From: Terrimonas ginsenosidimutans
GTDB taxonomy: Bacteria > Bacteroidota > Bacteroidia > Chitinophagales > Chitinophagaceae
DNA length: 64,000 bases
Assembly: GCF_022012415.1 (NCBI RefSeq)
Contig: NZ_JAKLTR010000011.1
Location: 186,001 to 250,000 of the forward strand
Reading direction: 5' to 3'
Below, in pieces: positions 18,322-26,520 of the stretch (position 1 is the stretch's first letter; each line of letters begins with the position of its first letter). Below the pieces are notes generated by a model. That model saw only the letters and a program-made list of their open reading frames with translations, was not told the DNA's origin and did not search any database. Position numbers and translations under genes: made by a program.

Positions 18322-19755
18322 GTGAGCAGAAAAAAGAAAAATATCGTTCTCCCCCAGGTTTTGGTGGAAGATTATGCGGCTGAAGGGAAATCCCTCGCCA
18401 AAGTGGACGGAAAAGTGGTTTTTATTGAGGGTGTGGTACCCGGAGATGTAGTGGATGTCCGGCTGGGTAAGAATAAAAAAGACTGGGCGGAAGGATTCCC
18501 ACTGAAATTTCATAGTTATTCGCCGGAAAGAGTAGAGCCTTTTTGCCAGCATTTTGGCGTTTGCGGGGGCTGCCAATGGCAGATGCTGCCATATACAAAG
18601 CAGTTGCAATACAAGGAAAAGCAGGTGAGAGACAATCTGCAGCGCATCGGGAAAGTGGCTCTGCCGGTGATCCAACCGATCCTGGGCGCGAAAGAGACGA
18701 GATATTACCGCAATAAGATCGAGTATACCTTCGGGAACAAGCGCTACCTGCGCAAAGAAGAACTGAATGATCCGGCTGTGAATGGTATGCAGGATGTGGC
18801 GGGCTTCCATGCACGGGGGATGTTCGACAAGATCGTAGATATTGAAACCTGTCATCTGCAGGAAGAGCCAACCAACCAGATCCGCCTCGCGATCCGGGAA
18901 TTCGCCCGGAAGAATGACTATTCCTTCTATGATATCCGGAATCACCAGGGATTCATGCGGACCATGCTTGTCCGCCTTTGCACGACGGGTGAACTGATGA
19001 TCAACATTGTGTTTGGTGAAGACAATCGTGAAAAGCGGGAGGCTTTGCTGAACTATGTACTGGATAAATTTCCTTCCATCACCACGCTGCTTTACACGAT
19101 CAACACGAAAAAGAACGATAGCATGTTTGATCTTGAGCCGGTAGCATATCATGGCAAAGGCTACGTGATGGAAAAGCTGGCTATTGCTGATGGCGGAAAA
19201 GAGTTTTTCTTCAAGATCGGACCGAAATCATTTTTCCAAACAAATACCCGCCAGGGAGAACAGCTTTACCGCATTACCAGCGAGTTCGCAGAACTGACAG
19301 GTAAGGAAACGGTCTATGATCTTTATTGCGGCACGGGCAGCATTGGCATTTTTGTTAGCCCCGGTGCGAAAAAGATCATCGGTGTGGAGGTGATCCCGGC
19401 AGCGATCGAGGATGCTAAAGTGAATGCGTCGATCAACCAGCTTCAGGATGCGGAGTTTTATGCAGGTGATGTGATCGATATCTGTGATGATGCGTTTTTT
19501 GAAAAACATGGCAAACCGGATGTGATCATTACCGATCCGCCACGGGCAGGAATGCATGAAAAGCTGGTGAGGAAGATCCTCGATATGGCTGCGCCAACTG
19601 TGGTGTATGTGAGCTGTAACCCGGCGACGCAGGCGCGCGACCTGAACTGGCTGGATGAAAAGTATGAGGTGACAAAGATCCAACCCGTCGATATGTTCCC
19701 CCACACACTGCATATTGAGAATGTGGTGCAACTGAAACTCAAAACGAAAGACTAA
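18322..19755 (+). CDS. rlmD: 23S rRNA (uracil-C5)-methyltransferase
   Basis: SAM-dependent RNA methyltransferase of about 477 aa. The chosen start is the GTG at 18322 (VSRKKKNIVLPQ read as Met), because the frame upstream to 18262 is repeat-like and non-conserved. An N-terminal TRAM domain (VLVEDYAAEGKSLAKVDGKVVFIEG) is followed by an Fe-S cysteine cluster (FCQHFGVCGGCQW), SAM motif DLYCGTGSIG, TDPPRAGMHEKL, and the nucleophilic Cys in YVSCNPATQARDL. Which uridine is methylated (RlmD U1939 or the related RlmCD specificity) cannot be told from sequence alone. The gene diverges from the TlpA-like gene. Confidence 0.9.
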   Translation: MSRKKKNIVLPQVLVEDYAAEGKSLAKVDGKVVFIEGVVPGDVVDVRLGKNKKDWAEGFPLKFHSYSPERVEPFCQHFGVCGGCQWQMLPYTKQLQYKEKQVRDNLQRIGKVALPVIQPILGAKETRYYRNKIEYTFGNKRYLRKEELNDPAVNGMQDVAGFHARGMFDKIVDIETCHLQEEPTNQIRLAIREFARKNDYSFYDIRNHQGFMRTMLVRLCTTGELMINIVFGEDNREKREALLNYVLDKFPSITTLLYTINTKKNDSMFDLEPVAYHGKGYVMEKLAIADGGKEFFFKIGPKSFFQTNTRQGEQLYRITSEFAELTGKETVYDLYCGTGSIGIFVSPGAKKIIGVEVIPAAIEDAKVNASINQLQDAEFYAGDVIDICDDAFFEKHGKPDVIITDPPRAGMHEKLVRKILDMAAPTVVYVSCNPATQARDLNWLDEKYEVTKIQPVDMFPHTLHIENVVQLKLKTKD

Positions 19756-19802
19756 AAAACGTAAGAAAGCTGTACATCCTTTCTCCTCTTATTCCGTTAG
19801 CT

Positions 19803-19810
19803 TAAATTTG
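19803..19810 (+). promoter_or_regulatory. -7 box TAAATTTG before the first rhomboid gene
   Basis: Exact TAnnTTTG match ending 5 nt before the ATG at 19816, predicting a leaderless or nearly leaderless transcript. Confidence 0.6.
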
Positions 19811-19815
19811 CTGTC

Positions 19816-20556
19816 ATGAATGACTACCGTTATACGCGGCCGGAGCAATTTCCCCCGATCGTAAAAAACCTTATCATCATTAATGCGCTGGTTTTTGTCG
19901 CGCAATTATTGTTTGATAGCCAGATCAATCTTACGCATAAGCTGGCAATGTGGCCTATCATACCTGAGCAACTCAAGGCGCAATTGATACTTTCGGGTAT
20001 TATTACGGATGATCAGACGTTCAAGCCTTATCAGATTGCGACCCATTTCTTCACGCATTCTACCTCGTCGTTTTTCCATATCCTGTTCAATATGTTCACC
20101 CTGTGGATGTTTGGACGAACGCTGGAGAATATCTGGGGCCCTAAACGGTTTCTTTTCTTTTACCTCTGCAGTGGGGTAGGTGCGGCGGCGCTTCACCTGA
20201 CCATTCAATATTTCAGGGCAGAACCGTTGCTGGCTGCGTTAGAGTCTAACAATGAGCAGGCAATAATCAGCAATATTGGAGCCCTTGCTCCGGCCGTGGG
20301 CGCATCGGGTGCGGTAATGGGACTTATGGCGGCGTTCGCTTATCTGTTCCCGAATACAGAATTTTATATGATGTTCATTCCCGTACCGATCAAAGCAAAA
20401 TGGCTGGTCCTCGGATATGCTGCGATCGATCTATTCGGAGGAGTAGCCAATATTGCAGGAGATAATATCGCCCACTTTGCCCACCTTGGAGGCGCAATAA
20501 CCGGCTTTATTATTGTATTTATCTGGAACAAAAACAACCGCCGGACGTTTTATTAG
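19816..20556 (+). CDS. Rhomboid family intramembrane serine protease
   Basis: Membrane protease of 246 aa with about six transmembrane segments. It has the family features: HxxxHxxFN-like loop (SFFHILFNMFTLWMFG), the catalytic serine in GASGAVMG (GxSG), and the catalytic histidine in HFAHLGGAITGF. It cleaves transmembrane helices of unknown substrates. It is the first of two rhomboid genes in tandem, 56 bp apart, and is preceded by its own promoter-like box. Confidence 0.92.
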   Translation: MNDYRYTRPEQFPPIVKNLIIINALVFVAQLLFDSQINLTHKLAMWPIIPEQLKAQLILSGIITDDQTFKPYQIATHFFTHSTSSFFHILFNMFTLWMFGRTLENIWGPKRFLFFYLCSGVGAAALHLTIQYFRAEPLLAALESNNEQAIISNIGALAPAVGASGAVMGLMAAFAYLFPNTEFYMMFIPVPIKAKWLVLGYAAIDLFGGVANIAGDNIAHFAHLGGAITGFIIVFIWNKNNRRTFY

Positions 20557-20612
20557 AAGCTGGTAGTAATTGTCCAGTCCTTTCACCCTTTTTCGCTCTA
20601 ATTACAAGCTGT

Positions 20613-21539
20613 ATGGCATACCACGAACAGGAATATCAAAAACGTCTTTCCCTTGCACAGGCTAAAAATGCGCTGATCATGCTGGTCGCCATAAACCTTG
20701 TGCTGTTCGTGATACTCATCTTCATCCAGGCGATCTATTATCTTCAGTTCGGGGATGGTGCATCTGTTGCATTCCAGTCACGTGTACTCAAGTGGTTTGC
20801 GCTACCGGCTGAGCCAGCGCAGATCCTGGGCAGACCATGGACGATCCTGACCCATATGTTCGTTCACATTGACACCTGGCATGTATTGGGTAATATGCTC
20901 TGGTTATGGACATTCGGTTATATTCTGCAGGACCTTACCGGCAACCGGAAGATCTTCCCGATCTATATCTATGGCGCATTGCTGGGAGCCCTGGCCTTTA
21001 TCCTTTCGTATAATATTCTTCCCACATTGAAGCCGTTTTTAGGTGTTACAAGCGCCTTCGGCGCTTCCGCGGGTGTAATGGCGATTGCCGCAGCAGTGAC
21101 CACCATCGCTCCCGGTTACAGGATCTTTCCCATGCTTAACGGTGGTATTCCGATCTGGGTGATCACTATTTTGTACCTGATCATAGATCTTGCCTCCATC
21201 AATATCTCAAACCCCGGCGGTCATATTGCTCACCTGGCCGGCGCCCTCGCAGGTTTCCTCTTTGTAGTGGCATTCCGCCGCGGGCATGACCTCGGAGCCT
21301 GGATGAATAATGCATTTGACTGGGTAAATGATCTGTTCGATCCTGAAAAGCCGAGAAAAGGCAGGAACGTAAAGACGGACCTTTTCTATAAATCAGGCAC
21401 ACGCCCCTATAAAAAGACGCCTAATGTAACTTCTCAACGGGTGGATGAGATCCTGGACAAGATCAGTCAGAAAGGCTACAGCGCACTTACAGATGACGAA
21501 AAGGAACTTCTTCGCCGGGCCAGCAAAGAAGATATTTAG
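20613..21539 (+). CDS. Rhomboid family intramembrane serine protease with C-terminal cytoplasmic tail
   Basis: Second rhomboid, 308 aa. Six membrane segments carry HIDTWHVLGNMLWLWTFG, the presumed serine in AFGASAGVMAI, and the histidine in GGHIAHLAGALAGF. The usual GxSG is GASA here, so the glycine after serine is replaced by alanine. A C-terminal soluble tail of about 80 residues (DLFDPEKPRKGR ... DEKELLRRASKEDI) looks like the DUF6576 helical tail seen on Bacteroidota rhomboids. It probably arose by duplication with the upstream gene, and the pair may share substrates. Confidence 0.9.
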   Translation: MAYHEQEYQKRLSLAQAKNALIMLVAINLVLFVILIFIQAIYYLQFGDGASVAFQSRVLKWFALPAEPAQILGRPWTILTHMFVHIDTWHVLGNMLWLWTFGYILQDLTGNRKIFPIYIYGALLGALAFILSYNILPTLKPFLGVTSAFGASAGVMAIAAAVTTIAPGYRIFPMLNGGIPIWVITILYLIIDLASINISNPGGHIAHLAGALAGFLFVVAFRRGHDLGAWMNNAFDWVNDLFDPEKPRKGRNVKTDLFYKSGTRPYKKTPNVTSQRVDEILDKISQKGYSALTDDEKELLRRASKEDI

Positions 21540-21626
21540 CTCCCGCATATTTCCGCAGATCAGCCTGTAACTGTTTTTTAGCAAAAACATTACTGCAAAT
21601 TGGCTTGAAATCAGGAAATTCGTCAT

Positions 21627-22754
21627 ATGGCCAGTAAGGTGCGTGTATTTACAAAAGGTTTCCTGGTTTTTCTCAACGTGGTGGCGGCAATTGCCTTTCT
21701 GCTGGCATGCATTGCGCCTTCGCTTGACCCTGATAAATGGTGGTTCATTTCATTTACCGGCCTCGGGTTTCCTGTTTTGTTATTGATCGTTATCCTGTTT
21801 ATGATCGGCTGGTTGTTTGTAAAAAAGCGACTCGCGCTTATCTCCGCTATCGTATTGATATTCGGCATCCGCGGCATCAGCACATTGTTTGCTTTTCATG
21901 TTTCATCCGCAAACGGATTGCCTCCACACGCAAAGGATTCATCAACAGTTCGCCTTGCTACATGGAATGTAGCCCGGTTTGTTGAAATGAAACGAAATAA
22001 CAACAAAGGAAGCCAGACACGTCTGCGCATGATGGAACAGATACAGCAAAGCAATGCTGATATCCTCTGCCTCCAGGAATTCTTTCATTCACGGGCTTCC
22101 GATTATTATCCGAATCTTACTTATATCAGCCGTCATTTCAATTACCCATACTATTTCTTTTCACATGATGATGACGGTGACAGTCACTACACTGGCAGCG
22201 TCATATTCTCCCGTTACCCGATCATTGACAGCGGGCTGATCCGTTATCCAAGGCCAACGCTTCCTGATGCATTGATGCATGCAGATATAAAAGTCGGTAA
22301 GGATACGATCCGCGTTTATACAACGCATCTCCAGTCGCTTCAGTTCAATAGCGGCGACTATGAGAGGATCCAGCAGATCAGCGAAGGGAAGGATGGGATG
22401 GTTTCAAACTCAAAAGCCATTTTTGGCAAGTTGAGAACGGCAATGTCTAACCGGAAGATCCAATCTGATATTATCGCACAGGTATTGGGTGATAGCCCGT
22501 ATCCTGTGCTGTTTTGCGGAGACCTGAACGATATACCTCATTCTTATACTTACAAACAGATCCGCGGCGATATGCAGGATGCTTTTTTGAAAAAAGGTTT
22601 CGGCATTGGCCGGACATTTTCGGGACTAGCGCCCACCTTGAGGATCGACTACATTTTTGCAGATCCGTTGTTTCGGATAAGCGGTTTTGAAAGGGTTGTG
22701 AAACCGTATTCCGATCATTTTATGCTCATGGCGGATATTGGGCTGGGGAAGTGA
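21627..22754 (+). CDS. Endonuclease/exonuclease/phosphatase (EEP) family protein, membrane-anchored
   Basis: A 375-aa protein with two or three hydrophobic segments in the first ~95 residues, then an EEP domain: RLATWNVARF, ILCLQEFF, YTTHLQSL, VLFCGDLNDIPHSYTY and RIDYIFADP, ending with KPYSDHFMLMADI. These are the metal-binding and catalytic Asn, Glu, Asp and His positions of the Mg-dependent phosphodiesterase fold. The catalytic domain probably faces the periplasm, or the cytoplasm if the topology is reversed. Substrate (nucleic acid, phosphoinositide-like or phospholipid) is not known. Its stop is followed within 10 bp by an intergenic repeat. Confidence 0.85.
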   Translation: MASKVRVFTKGFLVFLNVVAAIAFLLACIAPSLDPDKWWFISFTGLGFPVLLLIVILFMIGWLFVKKRLALISAIVLIFGIRGISTLFAFHVSSANGLPPHAKDSSTVRLATWNVARFVEMKRNNNKGSQTRLRMMEQIQQSNADILCLQEFFHSRASDYYPNLTYISRHFNYPYYFFSHDDDGDSHYTGSVIFSRYPIIDSGLIRYPRPTLPDALMHADIKVGKDTIRVYTTHLQSLQFNSGDYERIQQISEGKDGMVSNSKAIFGKLRTAMSNRKIQSDIIAQVLGDSPYPVLFCGDLNDIPHSYTYKQIRGDMQDAFLKKGFGIGRTFSGLAPTLRIDYIFADPLFRISGFERVVKPYSDHFMLMADIGLGK

Positions 22755-22762
22755 AGGGAGGC

Positions 22763-22840
22763 CCGGCGTAGGAGTATCGCAGAGTGCGCAAAGAATCGCA
22801 GAGCGCGCAAAGTATCGCAGAGCGCGCGATACTCCTGCCG
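22763..22840. repeat. Family-1 intergenic inverted repeat, copy B
   Basis: Ends CCGGCGTAGGAGTATCGC and GCGATACTCCTGCCG. The interior has three tandem units of about 19 bp built on ATCGCAGAGCGCGCAAAGT. Just after it, CCTGTCGAAGGGTGAGG (22847-22863) is another widely scattered intergenic word. Confidence 0.8.
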
Positions 22841-22889
22841 ATCTAACCCTGTCGAAGGGTGAGGTCCATCCGCTCTCCCTCATTTCACC

Positions 22890-22897
22890 TATTTTTG
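22890..22897 (+). promoter_or_regulatory. -7 box TATTTTTG before cysS
   Basis: Exact TAnnTTTG match 17 nt before the cysS ATG. It also argues that translation does not begin at the upstream in-frame starts. Confidence 0.6.
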
Positions 22898-22914
22898 CAC
22901 TTCACTTGAATTTT

Positions 22915-24405
22915 ATGAGCGAGTTAAAAGTTTACAATTCTTACAGCAGACAAAAAGAAGTATTTACCCCGATCACGCCGGGACATGTGGGTATGTATGT
23001 GTGCGGGCCAACAGTAAGCGGAGAGAGTCATCTTGGACATGCCCGCCCTTATGTGACATTTGATGTCGTTTTCCGTTATCTCAGTCATCTCGGATATAAA
23101 GTCCGTTATGTGCGCAATATCACTGATGCAGGACATTTCGAAGAAGAAGGAAGGGAAGCAGAAGATAAGATCTCTAAAAAAGCAATGCTGGAGAGGTTGG
23201 AGCCGATGGAACTCGTGCAGAAATACACGAATCTTTTTCATTGGGCAATGGAGCAGTTCAACACACTGCGTCCTTCTATTGAACCAACCGCAACCGGGCA
23301 TATCGTTGAGCAGATCGGAATGATTCAGGAGATCATCAAAGCAGGATATGCTTATGAAGTAAATGGTTCTGTTTATTTTGATGTAAAGAAATATGCAGCC
23401 AGCCATGACTACGGAAAACTAAGCGGACGCGTGATCGATGATCTGCTGGAAACTACACGTGATCTGGACGGGCAGGAAGAAAAACGTGACCGTGCGGATT
23501 TCGCTTTGTGGAAAAATGCAGCGCCTGAGCATATCATGCGCTGGCAAAGTCCGTGGGGTGTTGGTTTCCCCGGCTGGCATATTGAATGCTCTGCGATGGC
23601 GACAAAATACCTCGGTAGTAAATTCGATATCCATGGCGGTGGAATGGACCTGATGTTCCCTCACCATGAAAGTGAAATTGCGCAAAGCACGATCTGCAAT
23701 CATGAAGCGCCGGTGCGTTACTGGATCCATAACAATATGATCACCATCAATGGTAAAAAGATGGGAAAGAGTTATGGGAACCAGATCACCCTGACGCAAA
23801 TGTTCAGTGGAGATAACCCTATTCTCGAAAAGGCCTATCACCCGATGGTGATCCGTTTCTTTATTCTGCAAACACACTATCGCAGTACACTTGATTTCGG
23901 GAATGAAGCCCTGCAGGCTTCTGAAAAAGGATTGAGAAGACTTTGGGACGCATACGAACACTTAAAGAAACTGAACTGGGAGGAGACGTCGCCGGTAAAT
24001 GATGAGCAGGATAAAAAGGTAGTCAGGCTTATTTCAGAGTTCGACGAGTTTATGAACGATGATTTCAGCACGGCAAAGGTGCTCGCAAATATGTTCGAAC
24101 TGGTCAGTATGATCAATTCAATGAAGGATAAAGCGATCGCCGTTTCGTCCATCTCGAAAGAAACATTCGACCTGATGCAAAAGCAATTCACGGTGTATAT
24201 CGAAGATATCCTTGGATTGAAAAGTGTAACGGAAGCTGACAGCAACAAACTACAGGGGATCATGCAATTGCTGATCGACATCCGCAAGGATGCGAAAGGC
24301 AAAAAAGACTTTGTTACTTCGGATATGATCAGGAATCAACTGGCAAAACTGGGAATTTCACTGAAAGATGAAAAAGGTGGTGAAATGTCCTGGACAATTG
24401 AATAG
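22915..24405 (+). CDS. cysS: Cysteine--tRNA ligase
   Basis: Class I aminoacyl-tRNA synthetase of 496 aa, charging tRNA-Cys. The start is the ATG at 22915 (MSELKVYNSY); the frame is open upstream to 22738 but that part is intergenic repeat and promoter. Motifs are the zinc ligand Cys30 in MYVCGPTV, HLGH (39-42, the HIGH motif), GWHIECSAM, HHESEIAQS (zinc ligands), and KMGKSYGN, the KMSKS position with Gly in place of the first Ser. Family-typical length with the anticodon-binding helical C-terminus. Followed by a strong terminator. Confidence 0.95.
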   Translation: MSELKVYNSYSRQKEVFTPITPGHVGMYVCGPTVSGESHLGHARPYVTFDVVFRYLSHLGYKVRYVRNITDAGHFEEEGREAEDKISKKAMLERLEPMELVQKYTNLFHWAMEQFNTLRPSIEPTATGHIVEQIGMIQEIIKAGYAYEVNGSVYFDVKKYAASHDYGKLSGRVIDDLLETTRDLDGQEEKRDRADFALWKNAAPEHIMRWQSPWGVGFPGWHIECSAMATKYLGSKFDIHGGGMDLMFPHHESEIAQSTICNHEAPVRYWIHNNMITINGKKMGKSYGNQITLTQMFSGDNPILEKAYHPMVIRFFILQTHYRSTLDFGNEALQASEKGLRRLWDAYEHLKKLNWEETSPVNDEQDKKVVRLISEFDEFMNDDFSTAKVLANMFELVSMINSMKDKAIAVSSISKETFDLMQKQFTVYIEDILGLKSVTEADSNKLQGIMQLLIDIRKDAKGKKDFVTSDMIRNQLAKLGISLKDEKGGEMSWTIE

Positions 24406-24425
24406 TGCATACGCGTGCAAATAAC

Positions 24426-24476
24426 TGCTAAGAGCGCTAAGGAATACAAAATATGCTTAACGCTCTTAGCATTTTT
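24426..24476 (+). terminator. Terminator of cysS
   Basis: TGCTAAGAGCGCTAAG (24426-24441) pairs with CTTAACGCTCTTAGCA (24456-24471) with one G-U type mismatch, a 14-nt loop and five T. Confidence 0.88.
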
Positions 24477-24481
24477 CCCAT

Positions 24482-24502
24482 CCTCTGCGATACTCCTTCG
24501 CC
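24482..24502. repeat. Family-1 half element, copy C
   Basis: CCTCTGCGATACTCCTTCGC plus a final C is the right arm of the family-1 repeat; no matching left arm is present. It lies between the cysS terminator and the convergent LysR gene end. Confidence 0.6.
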
Positions 24503-24511
24503 ACTCAACTG

Positions 24512-25432
24512 TCACCCTTTTACCCGCTTGTTCAACTTCCCCATCACTTTACGGAACAGTGTTTTTATATGATCGATCTCCTGCTGATGAGACGTAAGTT
24601 TTCGTGTGCCGAAGTACAATGTATTCGTTGATCTCTCATAACCATCCCAAAGTAATTGTATCTGCCCGGCTTCTATTTCGCTGAAGCAAAGAAAATCCGG
24701 TATGACCGCCAGCCCTGTTCCGCCACTTAAGCAACGAACGATCGAGTTCAGATTGGGCACAATGTAGTTCGGCCGGAACGCAGGTTTCTTTCCGAAGTTA
24801 TGGTTCCAGAAATGAAACAGGTGCTCCATATCGCCGGTTGTTCCATACCATTTTTGCTGCTTCAGCCAGTCTTCAAGCTGTAGTTTGTTCTTTGCTTTCA
24901 GTACTTTTTTGAAGGCTGCCGTATCTACATCTTTTCCGCCTACGAGAACGATAGTCTCTGTAGAAAATGCTTCATGTTCGATCGCGTCAGAAATTCCTTT
25001 CTTAGGAGTGATGATCAGATCAAGAATCCCCTTTTCCAGGTGATCCAGCATTTCAGGATACTCTCCAAAACTGATGATCAGGTTGAAGGGTAATGAGGAA
25101 ACGTATTGCTCCAGCGTGATCTGAAATGTCTCAAAGCACATTCCGACACTGATCGTTGGGGTATGCTTTTCAATCGCCCGCTGAAAATTCTTTTCGACAT
25201 CTTCCAGTTTTGCCAGCGGTTCTGCGATGGCGTTATATAAGATCTTCCCGCGTTCTGTGGCGATCATTTTACGTCCTGTCCGGTCGAACAACTTATATCC
25301 AACATAAGCCTCCAGCGAGCTCAAATGCAAACTCACGCCGGGTTGGGAGACAAACAACGCTTCCGCCGCGCCGGTTAAAGTGCCTGTTTTATAGATCGCT
25401 TTGAATGTGCGATACCACTCCAGGTTGACCAT
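24512..25432 (-). CDS. LysR-type transcriptional regulator
   Basis: DNA-binding regulator of 306 aa. The chosen start is the ATG at 25432 (MVNLEWYRTFKAIYK), since an exact -7 box overlaps the alternative start at 25456. The N-terminal winged helix-turn-helix is clear (GTLTGAAEALFVSQPGVSLHLSSLEAYVG), followed by a LysR_substrate effector domain. It is divergent from an mdaB-like quinone reductase gene with about 96 bp between, the usual arrangement for a LysR regulator and its target. The likely inducer is a quinone or electrophile (inference). Confidence 0.88.
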   Translation of the reverse strand: MVNLEWYRTFKAIYKTGTLTGAAEALFVSQPGVSLHLSSLEAYVGYKLFDRTGRKMIATERGKILYNAIAEPLAKLEDVEKNFQRAIEKHTPTISVGMCFETFQITLEQYVSSLPFNLIISFGEYPEMLDHLEKGILDLIITPKKGISDAIEHEAFSTETIVLVGGKDVDTAAFKKVLKAKNKLQLEDWLKQQKWYGTTGDMEHLFHFWNHNFGKKPAFRPNYIVPNLNSIVRCLSGGTGLAVIPDFLCFSEIEAGQIQLLWDGYERSTNTLYFGTRKLTSHQQEIDHIKTLFRKVMGKLNKRVKG

Positions 25433-25451
25433 ACTGCTATTAGTTTTATAA

Positions 25452-25463
25452 TACAAATGTATT
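25452..25463. promoter_or_regulatory. Candidate LysR operator overlapping lysR promoter
   Basis: ATACA-AA-TGTAT is an inverted repeat inside the divergent promoter region and overlaps the TACATTTG -7 box of the regulator, as expected for autoregulation. A related half-site GATACAT lies near 25481. Confidence 0.4.
25454..25461 (-). promoter_or_regulatory. -7 box TACATTTG of the LysR gene
   Basis: Exact TAnnTTTG match on the minus strand, 21 nt before the ATG at 25432. Confidence 0.6.
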
Positions 25464-25497
25464 AATCATCTTATTTCTATGATACATCTAACGGGTT

Positions 25498-25505
25498 TAA
25501 TTTTG
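25498..25505 (+). promoter_or_regulatory. -7 box TAATTTTG of the mdaB-like gene
   Basis: Exact TAnnTTTG match 23 nt before the ATG at 25529. Confidence 0.6.
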
Positions 25506-25528
25506 CTGTCTATAATAAATGAAAACAA

Positions 25529-26143
25529 ATGAAAAAGATATTTATAATCAATGGAGGTCAGCATTTTGGTCACTCCGGCGGACGGTATAATGATACCGTA
25601 GCGGCTGAAACGAACTCATTTTTTGCCGGCCAGGAAGGGGCGGAGATAAAGCAAACGAATATCTCTGAAGGTTACGATCCTGTGGAAGAAGTAGAGAAGT
25701 TTGTATGGGCGGACGTAGTGGTCTATCATACACCCATCTGGTGGTTTCAACTACCATATGGGTTTAAGAAATATATTGACGAAGTGTTTACCGCTGGTCA
25801 TCAGAAAGGGATTTATCATAGTGATGGCCGCAGATCGGATAACCCGAAGATTAACTATGGCACGGGTGGTATGTTGCATGGTAGACAATACATGCTTACG
25901 ACGAGTTGGAATGCTCCCGACACTGCGTTCACTCTTCCCGGTGAATTTTTTAATGAGAAGAGTGTAGACGAGGGCCCGCTGTTTGGCTTCCACCGCATGA
26001 ATGCTTTCACAGGAATGAAACCGCTGACCAGTTTTCATTTTCATGATGTTGAGAAGAATGCAGATGTGAACAGGGATATGGCGAAGTACCGTCAACACCT
26101 TGAACAACATTTTACCGCTGAACTTAAAGAACTGGCAGCATGA
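25529..26143 (+). CDS. mdaB: NAD(P)H-dependent quinone oxidoreductase, MdaB-like flavoprotein
   Basis: Flavodoxin-fold enzyme of 204 aa, probably a two-electron quinone reductase in the cytoplasm. Visible: KKIFIINGGQHFGHSGGRYN at the phosphate-binding start, VVYHTPIWWFQLPYGFKKYIDEV for the flavin-contacting helix, and TTSWNAPDTAF with GPLFGFH, all typical of MdaB. It overlaps the next gene by ATGA. In Escherichia coli, mdaB is paired with ygiN, a quinol monooxygenase, and the same pair is seen here. The divergent LysR gene is the probable regulator. Confidence 0.88.
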   Translation: MKKIFIINGGQHFGHSGGRYNDTVAAETNSFFAGQEGAEIKQTNISEGYDPVEEVEKFVWADVVVYHTPIWWFQLPYGFKKYIDEVFTAGHQKGIYHSDGRRSDNPKINYGTGGMLHGRQYMLTTSWNAPDTAFTLPGEFFNEKSVDEGPLFGFHRMNAFTGMKPLTSFHFHDVEKNADVNRDMAKYRQHLEQHFTAELKELAA

Positions 26144-26430
26144 AGATCTATTTAACTGCGATCGTTAAAGCAAAAGAAAGCAGCAGCGCAAAAGTGCTTT
26201 CCGTATTGCACCACATGGTGGAAGAAACACGTAAGGAACCTGCGAATGAACTTTACCAGCTTCACCAGGATCTTACAGAGGAGAATGTTTTTGTTTTCTA
26301 TGAGATCTGGAAAAGCGCTGAAGGACTTGCTTCGCACAATGAACAGCCTTACATAAAAGCATTCGCGGACCTGGTCAACGATCACTTGACAGAACCTCCG
26401 GCTATTTATCAAACAACACTGATCACCTAG
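26140..26430 (+). CDS. Antibiotic biosynthesis monooxygenase-domain protein (YgiN-like)
   Basis: Small ferredoxin-fold ABM protein of 96 aa, probably a dimeric quinol monooxygenase that acts with the MdaB-like reductase in a quinone cycle. The pattern is typical: an initial beta strand KIYLTAIVKAKE, helix VLHHMVEETRKEP, NELYQLHQD, FVFYEIWKSAEGLASHNEQPYIKAF. Translationally coupled to mdaB through an ATGA overlap. Substrate assignment rests on the E. coli pairing and is inference. Confidence 0.85.
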   Translation: MKIYLTAIVKAKESSSAKVLSVLHHMVEETRKEPANELYQLHQDLTEENVFVFYEIWKSAEGLASHNEQPYIKAFADLVNDHLTEPPAIYQTTLIT

Positions 26431-26520
26431 AGAGTATTTGTTCTTCGCAAATGATGCGTAGAATAAGATCGACGACCATATTTTCAGTAGGAGAAGGGCG
26501 GTAAGTATCGGAGCATCCGG

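Noticed and set aside
22763-22840. Tandem ~19-bp units resembling a small CRISPR array
   Set aside because: Units are adjacent with no spacers, lie inside an inverted repeat, and there are no cas genes.
22738-22914. N-terminal extension of cysS in the same frame
   Set aside because: The extension is coded by the family-1 repeat and the promoter; the conserved protein starts at 22915.
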